From Alcanivoracaceae bacterium (GTDB lineage Bacteria > Pseudomonadota > Gammaproteobacteria > Pseudomonadales > Alcanivoracaceae), in assembly GCA_029213045.1 (NCBI GenBank), contig JARGPN010000010.1, positions 124,001 to 188,000 on the forward strand: 64,000 nucleotides of DNA, in the 5' to 3' direction. Below the pieces are notes generated by a model. It was not told the origin of the DNA. It did no database searches and was given only the letters and a program-made list of their open reading frames with translations. Position numbers and translations under genes: made by a program. Position 1 is the stretch's first letter; each line of letters opens with the position of its first letter. Shown one piece after another: positions 29,265-37,986 of this stretch.

Positions 29265-30134
29265 ATGTCTGAACCAGCTATCCGCGAATTACGCAACGCC
29301 CCTTCTATGTTGCCCATGTTTGCCAAAGCGTTAATGCGCGTCACCGTGAAGCCTGGCAAGAACCCGGTGTTACCGGCAATTGGAGCGCGCCTGAGCGATA
29401 TTATGCTCGACGCTAAGCACCTAGCGGCCTATCGCAAGGTATGCGGCTTCAGCAGCAACGGCACGCTGCCGATCACCTATCCTCACATGCATGCCCACCC
29501 GCTATTTATGTCCTTGTTGTTAGACAGCAGCTTTCCGTTTCCAGCCATTGGTCTCGTACACGTTGGCAACCGCATCACGCAGTACCGTCCAATTCAGGAA
29601 CGCGAGCAGTTAGATGTTGAGTGCCGGTTCGGCGCGCTAGAAAAGAAAGATGCAGGCTTCGAATTTTCAATTCTTACCAGTGTTAGCACTGGCGGCGAGC
29701 AGGTGTGGGAAAGTGAGTCCACCATGCTTTATCGCACAGGTGGCGGCGGCAAGAAGAAAGACGCACCGAAGAAAGTCGAGCCCGCCACTGATGTGGTCGA
29801 GTGGTCTGTTCCGGATAACATTGGTCGTAAATACGGCGCTGTGTCCGGTGATCGCAACCCTATTCACCTGTATCCGCTCACTGCAAAGCTGCTTGGATTT
29901 AAGCGTCAAATTGCACACGGCATGTGGTCAAAAGCACGTTGCCTAGCAGAACTAGAAGCGCAGCTCCCAAAGGGTCCGTTTAGCGTAGACGTTCAATTTA
30001 AGCTGCCAATGTTTATTCCCGCTAAAGTAAAATTTGAACAGAAGCCCGTCATCAATGGCATTGATTTCCGTTTGCTGGGCAAGGACGGCATCAAGCCGCA
30101 TTTGCATGGCCAAATAAGAGAAATTGAAGACTAA
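29265..30134 (+). CDS. MaoC-family hydratase/dehydratase (HtdX-like)
   Basis: I start at ATG 29265 (MSEPAIREL), with GGGAGA 9 bases before; the frame opens at 29241. The 289 residues make a double hot-dog. The C-terminal half carries hydratase motif 2: YGAVSGDRNPIHLYPLTAKL with the Asp and His of the D-x4-H dyad, then GFKRQIAHGMWSKARCL. This is the (R)-specific enoyl-CoA hydratase or 3-hydroxyacyl dehydratase family, as mycobacterial HtdX. With the thiolase and FabG4-like gene it would complete a CoA-linked chain-building or chain-shortening module. Confidence 0.88.
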   Translation: MSEPAIRELRNAPSMLPMFAKALMRVTVKPGKNPVLPAIGARLSDIMLDAKHLAAYRKVCGFSSNGTLPITYPHMHAHPLFMSLLLDSSFPFPAIGLVHVGNRITQYRPIQEREQLDVECRFGALEKKDAGFEFSILTSVSTGGEQVWESESTMLYRTGGGGKKKDAPKKVEPATDVVEWSVPDNIGRKYGAVSGDRNPIHLYPLTAKLLGFKRQIAHGMWSKARCLAELEAQLPKGPFSVDVQFKLPMFIPAKVKFEQKPVINGIDFRLLGKDGIKPHLHGQIREIED

Positions 30135-30160
30135 GCATGGCTTCTGTCGATGTAACGACA

Positions 30161-30196
30161 CCATAAAAAACGCCTCGATTGAGGCGTTTTTTATGG
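30161..30196. terminator. Perfect 16-bp bidirectional terminator between MaoC and desaturase
   Basis: CCATAAAAAACGCCTC and GAGGCGTTTTTTATGG pair without mismatch around GATT. The two genes are convergent. Confidence 0.95.
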
Positions 30197-30217
30197 CTAT
30201 CTGTTTACGCTACAAGA

Positions 30218-31357
30218 CTAAGGCGTCTGCGTCGCAGGGTTTTGAGGGGTACGCGGTGGCAATGCGAAGCGGAACACTTTGCGCCACACCGTGAACAACT
30301 GGTAAGGCAGATTATTGCTGTTGTAGCGAATGCCGTACTCCTGGCACAAGACCCGTACTTCCTTGGCAACCGCCGCGTAGCGATTGCTCGGCATGCGTGG
30401 AAATACATGATGCTCGATCTGATGACTAAGGTTACCGCTCATAAAGTGCAGCACTGGACCGCCGGAGATGTTGGCGGAACCCAAGATTTGGCGCACATAC
30501 CAACGCGCTTTATCTTCATTTTCGACATCGGACGGTTCAAATTCTTCGACGCCATCAGGGAAGTGTCCGCAAAATATCACCGCGTACGCCCAGAGGTTAC
30601 GAATCAAGTTTGCACCCACGTTAGCCAGCAACACTGAGAAGAAAAATGGGCCAGCCAGTAACGGGAAGAAAATATAATCTTTGCCCACCTGCCAACCGAT
30701 TTTACGGAACAAACGCTTAAAGCTTGGACGTGCTTCTTCGATCGTTGTTTCACCGGTGCGTAAGCCGCCCATTTTGTCATCGTGAACGGCGACACCCCAT
30801 TCGAACAAAATAGCCATCAACATATTCGAGATAGGCTGAAACAGGTATACCGGCTTCCACTCTTGCTTTTCACTTACGCGCAGCACGTGATAACCGAAAT
30901 CCCGGTCCATGCCGACCACGTTGCACCATTTGTGGTGAATATAGTTATGCGAACGCTGCCACTGCTTAGACGGACAGACGCCATCCCATTCCCATTTTGA
31001 GGAGTGAATTTTCGGGTCTTTCAGCCAGTCCCACTGACCATGCAACACGTTATGCCCGATTTCCATATTCTCGATAATTTTGGCCAGCCCGAGTAAAAAC
31101 GCACCCACGAAAAACATCGGGGCGTAAAGGATGCCGGAATAAATAACGATACGAGCCACAAACGCCAAAGTACGCTGGGCTGCTATGACGCGACGAATAT
31201 AACGTTCGTCAGCGGGACCACGGCTATCCATGTAGCGTTGCCCGATCTCGGTCAGACGAGCGCCGAAAGTTTGGAGTTGTTCTTCGGAAAGGTGTTTAGC
31301 TGCAGGAATATTAGGAAGCGCGCTAACAAAATCTGCGGATGCATTTTCCTGTTTCAC
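30218..31357 (-). CDS. Membrane fatty-acyl desaturase (second of pair)
   Basis: This 379-residue protein has the three histidine boxes of membrane di-iron desaturases: HNVLHG, HNYIHH and HQIEHHVFP. Four membrane helices (about 70-95, 180-200, 245-270) surround them. It matches the other desaturase in this operon in length and in more than half of the core residues by eye, so the two are paralogues. It inserts a double bond, probably delta-9, in acyl-CoA or membrane lipid chains using electrons from the ferredoxin reductase at the head of the operon. A gap of 251 bases from the upstream gene may hold a promoter of its own. Confidence 0.92.
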   Translation of the reverse strand: MKQENASADFVSALPNIPAAKHLSEEQLQTFGARLTEIGQRYMDSRGPADERYIRRVIAAQRTLAFVARIVIYSGILYAPMFFVGAFLLGLAKIIENMEIGHNVLHGQWDWLKDPKIHSSKWEWDGVCPSKQWQRSHNYIHHKWCNVVGMDRDFGYHVLRVSEKQEWKPVYLFQPISNMLMAILFEWGVAVHDDKMGGLRTGETTIEEARPSFKRLFRKIGWQVGKDYIFFPLLAGPFFFSVLLANVGANLIRNLWAYAVIFCGHFPDGVEEFEPSDVENEDKARWYVRQILGSANISGGPVLHFMSGNLSHQIEHHVFPRMPSNRYAAVAKEVRVLCQEYGIRYNSNNLPYQLFTVWRKVFRFALPPRTPQNPATQTP

Positions 31358-31507
31358 GGTGAACCCCTTTTAATTTTTTTATTGTTATAGGGCAGAGCAA
31401 TACCGCCCCGCCGCTAACAGCTTTACGGCCTACAAAGAGGTAAGCTCGCATGTATCAGAGTGTTTAGCGTACAGGAGTGCACTGAAAAAGGAATCCGGCG
31501 AACTGCC

Positions 31508-31528
31508 GAGCAGCCGGAGCGGCTGCTC
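31508..31528 (-). other. Hairpin between small protein and second desaturase
   Basis: GAGCAGCCG and CGGCTGCTC pair perfectly around GAG, in the 251-base leader of the second desaturase. No T-run follows on either strand, so it is more likely a mRNA stability or processing stem than a terminator. Confidence 0.55.
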
Positions 31529-31608
31529 AGAAATTAGCACCACGCTCAGAGATAGATTCCGAAGAAGTGTCCGGAATTAACCTAAACTAAGCTGAAATTA
31601 ACTAGAAG

Positions 31609-31857
31609 CTATTTGCGTTTTACGGTATCCCGCACATCTTCGCTAACATCCAAAACGTCGTCAGCAAAGCCGCCTAGCTCAGAGGTGATGTCACGAACCA
31701 GCTGATAGATGGAGTCCTTATCAACGCCCTCTTTATCGCCGTCGATATACCCCTTGGCATAGTCCACAACCAGATTATGGATATTCTCTACACGTGTTGT
31801 GCCGGAGGACACAGTGGCCTCCAGCACGCTACGTACTGCGTCGATCAGTTTGATCAT
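31609..31857 (-). CDS. Small helical protein of unknown function in the desaturase operon
   Basis: This 82-residue protein starts at ATG 31857 with GGGAGAG about 8 bases before, 15 bases past the stop of the first desaturase. It is almost all amphipathic helix, acidic in the middle (YAKGYIDGDKEGVDKDSIY) and at DVLDVSEDVRDTV, with no Cys, signal or membrane segment. I know no family for it. Its place between two paralogous desaturases suggests a link with them, such as an adaptor for the enzyme or its electron donor, but this is only an inference from the operon. Confidence 0.72.
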   Translation of the reverse strand: MIKLIDAVRSVLEATVSSGTTRVENIHNLVVDYAKGYIDGDKEGVDKDSIYQLVRDITSELGGFADDVLDVSEDVRDTVKRK

Positions 31858-31872
31858 CGTTGGTACTCTCCC

Positions 31873-33012
31873 TTAAGCGGTAACCGTCTCCCGTGCCGCC
31901 TTCTTGTTAGGCAGAGAGAGGCGCATGACTTTCGCTAAGGTTGTCCCAAACTGGCGACCGAGTCCATGGCTGTTGTACGGCAGGCCATACTTTTCGCAAA
32001 TTTTCTGAACATGCTCCGACGCTTCCGCGTAACGGTTGCTGGGCATATCTGGGAACAGGTGATGCTCAATTTGGTGGCTCAGGTTACCACTCATGATGTG
32101 CATCAACTTGCTGCCTTTAATGTTGGCTGAACCCAACATTTGACGCAAATACCAGCCACCTTTGGTTTCGTTCTTCACTTCTTCCATGGTGAAATCCGCG
32201 ACATCTTCAGGAAAGTGACCGCAGAAAATAATCATGTACGCCCACAAATTACGAATAATGTTCGCGGTGAAGTTGCCGGCCAATACCGGCAAAAAGAAAG
32301 GACCTGCCAACAACGGGAAGATCACATAATCTTTCAGTGTTTGCTTGCGTACTTTTTTCCACACACCTTTCAAAAACGGCACGGTGTCTTTCAGCGACTT
32401 TTCACCAGTGCGCAGTTTTTCTGCTTCAAGGTCATGCAGGGCTACGCCCCATTCGAAAAATACAGCTAAAAACAGGTTCCAAATAGGCTGGCCGAGGTAG
32501 AACGGGGACCATTCCTGCTTTTCGCTCATGCGCAAAATGCCGTAACCCACATCACGGTCCATGCCGACAACGTTAGTCCACTTGTGGTGCATGTGGTTAT
32601 GGCTGTGTTTCCAGTCGCTAGACGGGCACACGTTGTCCCATTCCCAAGACGTGGAATGAATCTGCTCATCGCGCATCCAGTCCCACTGGCCATGCATAAC
32701 GTTGTGACCAATTTCCATATTTTCGAGAATCTTGGCAACGCCCAACATTGCTGTGCCTGCTAACCATGCAGGTGGCAAAATACCGGCGAACAACAAGCCA
32801 CGGCCGCCAATTTCTAGCCAGCGCTGTGCTTTAATCACTTTATGGATATAACGTGCATCACGCTCACCCACTGTGCTCATGATGCGGCGGCGCACCTCAT
32901 CGATTTCTTTTCCGAACTGCTCTACCTGCTCGTCAGACAAATACAATGGCAAGCCGGTACGTTCGGTCATGCTCTTCAGTTGTTCATCTGTCATATGTAG
33001 TGGCGCGTTCAT
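31873..33012 (-). CDS. desB: Membrane fatty-acyl desaturase, DesB-like (first of pair)
   Basis: This 379-residue protein carries HNVMHG, HNHMHH and HQIEHHLFP, the di-iron histidine boxes. It follows the ferredoxin reductase gene by 60 bases and precedes a small helical protein by 15 bases. The order (repressor divergent from reductase and desaturase) is that of P. aeruginosa desT-desC-desB, where DesB is an acyl-CoA delta-9 desaturase induced by saturated acyl-CoA. I therefore infer the same role. The second paralogue downstream is an addition to that layout. Confidence 0.9.
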   Translation of the reverse strand: MNAPLHMTDEQLKSMTERTGLPLYLSDEQVEQFGKEIDEVRRRIMSTVGERDARYIHKVIKAQRWLEIGGRGLLFAGILPPAWLAGTAMLGVAKILENMEIGHNVMHGQWDWMRDEQIHSTSWEWDNVCPSSDWKHSHNHMHHKWTNVVGMDRDVGYGILRMSEKQEWSPFYLGQPIWNLFLAVFFEWGVALHDLEAEKLRTGEKSLKDTVPFLKGVWKKVRKQTLKDYVIFPLLAGPFFLPVLAGNFTANIIRNLWAYMIIFCGHFPEDVADFTMEEVKNETKGGWYLRQMLGSANIKGSKLMHIMSGNLSHQIEHHLFPDMPSNRYAEASEHVQKICEKYGLPYNSHGLGRQFGTTLAKVMRLSLPNKKAARETVTA

Positions 33013-33072
33013 AATCTGCTCCTTTGAAAAATGATGTGTCGTGCGGCAGCTAGCCGCGCATCACATTAAATT

Positions 33073-34143
33073 TTATAAATCGATGGTGACGTTGCCCGCG
33101 GCTGCACAGACGCAAATACGTATGGTCTCGCCGGACTCACCAAAGACTTCACCGGTTGCGAGATCACGCACTTGGCCTTCACGAAGTGTGACAACACATT
33201 CCTGACAAATTCCCATGCGGCAACCATGTTTTGGTAACAAACCAGCGTTCTCAGCCACTTCTAAAAGAGGCTTATCGCCGGCACCTTCAGTGCTGCTACC
33301 TGCATTCCAAAACAACACCGTACCGCCAGCGCCCGCAGGCACCTCGGCGCGGACTGGCTGGAACACTTCTTCACAGAGTTGTGATGATAATTCGTTGTTT
33401 TGCCAATGTGTACGAACCGCGTTCATCAACCCTTCTGGGCCGCATACATAGGCTTTACGCTCAGCCCAATCAGGGCAGACGTTGTCGAGCAACGCTGCAT
33501 CAAAATGCTGACCGCCTTCGCGGGTCAGACTCTGGTGCAAATTAAAACCAGGACGGCGAGCAAAATCGTTTAACTCGTTAAAGTAGATGCAGTCCTTTTC
33601 GGTTGGCGCGAAATGCAAATGAGTCACGTCCGCAGCAATGCCGGAATCTCGCAAGCTACGCAGCATGCCCATCATTGGCGTAATACCGGTACCAGCACTG
33701 ATAAATAGCAATTTGGCTGTTGCATCGGTCGGCAGCACGAAGTCGCCCATCGCCTTATCCAGCGCAATGACGTCTCCAACACGCAGGGTGTCTTGTATAT
33801 AGGTGGACACTCGTCCACCATTAACGCGACCCACAGTCACCGAGAACGTCTCATCGCCGGGACGCTGTGCAGAATTTACTGAGTAGCAACGCCAGTGACG
33901 GACGCCGTCTACATCAACACCTAGGCGTACATATTGTCCAGAAACGGCACCCTGCCAACGGTGATTTGGGCGAATCACCAACGTGACTGCATTGTCTGTT
34001 TCACGCTGGATTTTCTCAATGCGACCGCAGCTTTGTTCAGCCCAGAGCGGGTTCAACAATTCTAGGTATTGGCGAGGGCGCAGTGGGCTAGCTAGCCACT
34101 GAGATACTCGGGTAACGCTGCTGTTCAAAAGTGATGAGGCCAC
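33073..34143 (-). CDS. Ferredoxin-NAD(P) reductase with 2Fe-2S domain, desaturase electron donor
   Basis: I choose GTG 34143, which has GGAG 8 bases upstream, over the longer frame from 34221 that would run through the operator region; this gives 356 residues. Domains in order: FAD-binding barrel with RCYSVNS (about 98), NAD(P) domain with ISAGTGITPMMGML and YVCGPEGLM, and a plant-type 2Fe-2S ferredoxin with CRMGICQEC and a last Cys in IRICVC. It should take electrons from NAD(P)H and hand them to the desaturases of the same operon. It heads the operon, 351 bases from the divergent regulator. Confidence 0.9.
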   Translation of the reverse strand: MASSLLNSSVTRVSQWLASPLRPRQYLELLNPLWAEQSCGRIEKIQRETDNAVTLVIRPNHRWQGAVSGQYVRLGVDVDGVRHWRCYSVNSAQRPGDETFSVTVGRVNGGRVSTYIQDTLRVGDVIALDKAMGDFVLPTDATAKLLFISAGTGITPMMGMLRSLRDSGIAADVTHLHFAPTEKDCIYFNELNDFARRPGFNLHQSLTREGGQHFDAALLDNVCPDWAERKAYVCGPEGLMNAVRTHWQNNELSSQLCEEVFQPVRAEVPAGAGGTVLFWNAGSSTEGAGDKPLLEVAENAGLLPKHGCRMGICQECVVTLREGQVRDLATGEVFGESGETIRICVCAAAGNVTIDL

Positions 34144-34163
34144 GACTGGTCTCCGCTGTTGTT

Positions 34164-34218
34164 TGTTTACATGTGTACACCTTAATCCTGCGCGCCAATT
34201 TAAGTCAACACCTGTACA
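34164..34218. promoter_or_regulatory. Candidate DesT operators
   Basis: TGTTTACATGTGTACA at 34164-34179 is a dyad of the form TGTnnACATGTnnACA (12 of 16 positions symmetric). A second site TGTACA stands at 34213-34218 within ACACCTGTACACA, which resembles it. Both are just upstream of the reductase start and in the intergenic region to the DesT-like gene. DesT of P. aeruginosa is known to bind a palindrome in this same intergenic position. Confidence 0.5.
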
Positions 34219-34494
34219 CAAAGATATTTTTTACCTATATATTTCATTGTGTTACAGCTGGGCTGTTTTTGGTTTTTTGTTTTTTTACGTTACTATTCAG
34301 GTACGTTTACGTATCCTTCACACCACACTAGAAATATTCATGAGATGATGTGTGAGATAGCGGTACCAACATCGCAGGAACGGACGCTGATATAGAGCGC
34401 ATCGCTTGATACGAGAAGCGTCTAGCCATTAGAAACTAGCGCCTCCAAAACAATAACGTTGAGCACAAAAGTAGAGCGATTAAGGATGACAAGA

Positions 34495-35208
34495 GTGACC
34501 AGAAGCCGCCGCCGGGACGATGATCAACCTGAAGTCGGACGCCGCGACGCACGCAAGCAACGCACACGACGCGCCCTTCTTGATGCTGCTCTGGAGCTTA
34601 TCCAGGGCGAGCAAAGTTTTAACAGCATCAGCCTCCGAGAAGTTGCCCGAAATGCCGGCGTTGTGCCGACCGCTTTCTACCGCCACTTTAGAGACATGGA
34701 CGAACTCGGCCTTGCTCTCGTCGATGAATCGCTCCGCGCTCTGCGCCAAATGATGCGTGAAGCCCGCGCCGCCACCTTGCCAACCAGCCATCTGATTCGT
34801 CGATCTGTGCGTACCTATTTGCGATACGTTCAAGACAATGAACGCTACTTCCAGTTTCTCGCCAAAGAACGCTTTGGTGGAGGCCGCACAATTCGCCTGT
34901 CCATTCGACAAGGCATTCAGCTCTTTATCAGCGAACTATCGACCGACTTGGCTCGCTGGCCCTTCTTAACCAAGTACAGCACCGAAGAACTGCAAATGTT
35001 TTCCAGCATGATCGTGAATCTGATGGTAAATATTACTGAGCTCTTGCTCGACACCCCCTATGGCGACGAAGACGAAGTTGACTCGTTGGCTGAACTCGCG
35101 GAGCAGCAAATCCTGCTGATCTTCCTCGGCACTGGACAGTGGATTCCGAAATCGGAACGTCGCGCACGCGAAGCTCAAAATGCTGCTACGCCCGAGCTAA
35201 AGCCCTAA
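34495..35208 (+). CDS. desT: TetR-family regulator, DesT/FabR-like
   Basis: The frame opens at TTG 34459. GTG 34495, with AAGGA 8 bases before it, or ATG 34486 is the likely start; I use 34495 (237 residues). After a basic tail comes the helix-turn-helix RRALLDAALELIQGEQSF and SISLREVARNAGVVPTAFYRHFRDMDELGLALVDE, close to FabR and DesT. The C-terminal helical domain would bind acyl-CoA: in DesT, unsaturated acyl-CoA favours repression and saturated acyl-CoA releases it. It is divergent from the reductase/desaturase operon, as desT is from desCB. It therefore matches membrane unsaturation to supply. Confidence 0.88.
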   Translation: MTRSRRRDDDQPEVGRRDARKQRTRRALLDAALELIQGEQSFNSISLREVARNAGVVPTAFYRHFRDMDELGLALVDESLRALRQMMREARAATLPTSHLIRRSVRTYLRYVQDNERYFQFLAKERFGGGRTIRLSIRQGIQLFISELSTDLARWPFLTKYSTEELQMFSSMIVNLMVNITELLLDTPYGDEDEVDSLAELAEQQILLIFLGTGQWIPKSERRAREAQNAATPELKP

Positions 35209-35253
35209 TTTCTATTTCGCCAAACCTAGGGCAACGCAGTTAGCGACCGTTTT

Positions 35254-36348
35254 ATGCAAAAAAACGCACCGAACTTTGCTGAAATTTTTCTCACCAGCAC
35301 CCCACTGCTTGATGTGCGTGCCCCTGTGGAATTTTCACGGGGTGCCTTTCCGCATACCACCAACCTGCCTTTACTCGATGACGACCAGCGTCACCGCATC
35401 GGCATCTGCTACAAAGAAAAAGGGCAGGACGCAGCCATTGAACTCGGGCATCAACTTGTCGGGGGCGATCTACGGGAAACGCGCACCAGCGAGTGGATAC
35501 GCTGGGTGGAGAACAACCCCAACGGCAAACTATTTTGCTTTCGCGGCGGGCTACGCTCACAAACCGTGCAAGCGTGGCTGGCAGAACGCAACGTTCACAT
35601 AGATTTGGTGCCTGGCGGCTATAAAGCGCTAAGGCGCTATTTAATCGACCAGCTCGAAAGTCTCAGTATCAACCTTCCGATGAATATTCTTTGTGGTCGC
35701 ACGGGCTGCGGCAAAACTCGCGTCATTGAAGAAATCTCACACAGCATTGATTTAGAAGGCGCCGCACATCATCGAGGCTCGGCATTCGGTCGTCGTCCCG
35801 GCGGCCAGCCATCGCAAATAGATTTTGAAAACAACGTCGCAATTGCTCTACTGAAGCACGCTGCACAATATCAAGGCGCGGTGATTGTCGAAGACGAAAG
35901 CAAGTTGATTGGTCGATGCGCCCTGCCCGCAGTACTGCAAAACCGGATTGGCAGTGCGCCGAGAGTGATCATTGAAGAAGATCTAGAAAGCCGCGTTAGC
36001 GTCACCCTAGAAGATTACGTTATCGCACCTCTCACTGAATACTCGCGTTATTACGGCGACGAGCAGGCTTTTGATCAGCTTGCGCAATCTTTGCATGATG
36101 CGCTCTCTCGCGTTCAACGACGCCTCGGCGGCGACCGCTATAAATTGCTGGCCAGCGCCCTCAGTGACGCGCTGCATCACCAGAAAAATAATAACGACGC
36201 ACAACAGCATCGACATTGGATTCGGCCAATGCTGCGCGACTACTACGACCCCATGTACGACTACATGCTTGGCCGCCGCGTTGGCGAGATTCTGTTTCAA
36301 GGCAGCCGAGACGAGGTCACCGCGTATCTGAAGGCGCGCAGCGAGTAA
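35254..36348 (+). CDS. mnmH: tRNA 2-selenouridine synthase MnmH (SelU/YbbB)
   Basis: This 364-residue protein has an N-terminal rhodanese domain with LLDVRAPVEFSRGAFP and the catalytic Cys95 (LFCFRGGLRS, Cys97 in E. coli). A P-loop domain follows with GRTGCGKT at 148-155 and the family segment HHRGSAFGR. It replaces the sulfur of 5-substituted 2-thiouridine at tRNA position 34 by selenium, using selenophosphate and passing through a geranylated intermediate. The selenium importer and SelD follow in the same direction. It is 45 bases past the DesT gene. Confidence 0.95.
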   Translation: MQKNAPNFAEIFLTSTPLLDVRAPVEFSRGAFPHTTNLPLLDDDQRHRIGICYKEKGQDAAIELGHQLVGGDLRETRTSEWIRWVENNPNGKLFCFRGGLRSQTVQAWLAERNVHIDLVPGGYKALRRYLIDQLESLSINLPMNILCGRTGCGKTRVIEEISHSIDLEGAAHHRGSAFGRRPGGQPSQIDFENNVAIALLKHAAQYQGAVIVEDESKLIGRCALPAVLQNRIGSAPRVIIEEDLESRVSVTLEDYVIAPLTEYSRYYGDEQAFDQLAQSLHDALSRVQRRLGGDRYKLLASALSDALHHQKNNNDAQQHRHWIRPMLRDYYDPMYDYMLGRRVGEILFQGSRDEVTAYLKARSE

Positions 36349-36444
36349 TTAAAACGGTATACTCCCCATCGATTAGGCGTCTAGCTGGGCACGCTTAATT
36401 ATCATTCACAGCCCAGTGCTTCTCCCCATTGAACGGAGGACATT

Positions 36445-37314
36445 ATGTTCAAGCAACTTACCACCTGTGTATTGGTGATGTTGCTGGCCGCTTGTGGCCA
36501 GCAAGAAAGCCAACCAAAAGTCTTCACCTTTACCGCCATTCCCGATCAAGACGAAGCGCGATTAATTGAGCGATTCGGAAAGGTTGCTGACTACTTAACG
36601 GAAAAGCTCGGCGTGCCGGTTGAATATGTGCCTGTAAAATCCTACCCCGCCGCCGTCACCGCGTTTAAAAACAACGAAGTGCAACTCGCGTGGTTTGGTG
36701 GTTTAACTGGCGTCCAAGCTCGTCGGCTCGTGCCAGACAGTCATGCCATTGCGCAAGGCTATGAAGATCAATTCTTTGTTAGCTACTTCATTGCGCACAA
36801 AAGCACAGGGCTTGAGCTAAGCGATTCGTTACCAGAGAGCATCGCTGGAAAAAGCTTTACCTTCGGCTCGAAAGGCTCAACCTCCGGTCGCTTGATGCCC
36901 GAGTTTTATCTGCGCGAAACGTTCGGCAAAGCGCCAGAAGAAATTTTCAGCCGGGTTGGATTTTCCGGTGACCACAGCGCAACCATTGCACTCGTACAAA
37001 GCGGCGCTTACGAAATTGGTGCGGTGAATTATAAAGTTTGGGAAGACGAGCTGGCGCAAGGAAAGATTAACAATGATGATGTGCGCGTGATTTACAAAAC
37101 CCCTGATTACGTTGACTACCATTGGGTAATTCGTGGCGACGTCGATGCGCAATGGGGCGAAGGTTTTTCGGAAACAGTCCGCAACACACTGCTCGCCATA
37201 GACGACCCGGAAATTCTCGCCGCATTTCCACGAGAGAAATTCGTCAACGCCACAGATGACAACTACATAGCCATCGAAGAGACGGCGCAAAGCATTGGCC
37301 TGCTAGACGAATAG
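36445..37314 (+). CDS. Putative selenate/selenite ABC transporter substrate-binding lipoprotein
   Basis: This 289-residue protein starts at ATG 36445 with GGAGG 6 bases before. The lipobox LAAC gives Cys17, so it is anchored to the inner membrane. It has the PhnD-type phosphonate-binding fold: ARLIERFGKVADYLTEKLGVPVEYVPVKSYPAAVTAF, WFGGLTGVQARRL, FGSKGSTSGRLMP and RVGFSGDHSATIALVQ. PhnD-type importers beside mnmH/selD in gammaproteobacteria are classified as putative selenate ABC systems. The anion is inferred from the neighbours, not from residues that I can identify. Confidence 0.85.
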   Translation: MFKQLTTCVLVMLLAACGQQESQPKVFTFTAIPDQDEARLIERFGKVADYLTEKLGVPVEYVPVKSYPAAVTAFKNNEVQLAWFGGLTGVQARRLVPDSHAIAQGYEDQFFVSYFIAHKSTGLELSDSLPESIAGKSFTFGSKGSTSGRLMPEFYLRETFGKAPEEIFSRVGFSGDHSATIALVQSGAYEIGAVNYKVWEDELAQGKINNDDVRVIYKTPDYVDYHWVIRGDVDAQWGEGFSETVRNTLLAIDDPEILAAFPREKFVNATDDNYIAIEETAQSIGLLDE

Positions 37315-37323
37315 GCAATCTGA

Positions 37324-37986
37324 ATGTCCGACTCGCCGCTGATTAAACTCAACCGCCACACCGTGCAACACCAAGGTGTGGCGGTGCTTGAGAATATCTC
37401 ACTGCATATTCATGACGGTGAAAAAGTGGCGTTACTCGGTGCCAGCGGTGCCGGCAAATCTACCCTGCTCAACGCATTGCGTCAGCAGCTCGGCGAGAAT
37501 GCGGCATGGTGTCCGCAAGAGGGCAATCTCGTACCAGTATTAAGCGTATTCCATAATATCTATATGGGCGCGCTACCGCGGCATAGCGCTTTTTATAATT
37601 TGCGCAATTTAATTTTTCCGAGTGCTCAGCAAAAAACAGCCGTCACGGAAATTACCGATGCGCTCGGCCTCACAGAGAAATTGTTTACCAGCATTGATCG
37701 GTTATCCGGTGGACAAGCACAACGAACTGCATTGGGCCGGGCGCTATTTAGCAATAAGACTACCCTGCTCGCTGATGAGCCAGTCTCTAATCTAGATGAG
37801 CACCAAGGCAAAGCACTATTGCTCTACGCCCTCAGTCGTCATCACAGCGGCGTAGTCGCGCTACACGATCAGCAGCTTGCACTCGACTGCTTTGATCGCG
37901 TTATCGGGCTGAAGTCAGGAACCATTTTAATTGATGCGCCAGCAAACCAGTTAACCCTCGCGACGCTTCAATCACTTTACCAATGA
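37324..37986 (+). CDS. ABC transporter ATPase of the putative selenium-oxyanion importer (PhnC-like)
   Basis: This 220-residue ATPase has Walker A LGASGAGKSTLLNAL, signature LSGGQAQRTALGRALFS, Walker B TTLLADEPVSNLD and the switch His (ALHDQQLAL). It belongs to the PhnC-like importer class. It starts 9 bases after the binding-protein gene and its stop overlaps the permease start (ATGA at 37983-37986), so the three importer genes form one transcription and translation unit. Confidence 0.92.
   Translation: MSDSPLIKLNRHTVQHQGVAVLENISLHIHDGEKVALLGASGAGKSTLLNALRQQLGENAAWCPQEGNLVPVLSVFHNIYMGALPRHSAFYNLRNLIFPSAQQKTAVTEITDALGLTEKLFTSIDRLSGGQAQRTALGRALFSNKTTLLADEPVSNLDEHQGKALLLYALSRHHSGVVALHDQQLALDCFDRVIGLKSGTILIDAPANQLTLATLQSLYQ

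Noticed and set aside
30218-33012. Idea that the two desaturases are one frameshifted or mis-assembled gene
   Set aside because: Both are full length with all three His boxes and differ along their whole length.
34144-34221. N-terminal extension of the ferredoxin reductase
   Set aside because: It would place the candidate operator inside the coding region, while GTG 34143 has a well spaced GGAG.
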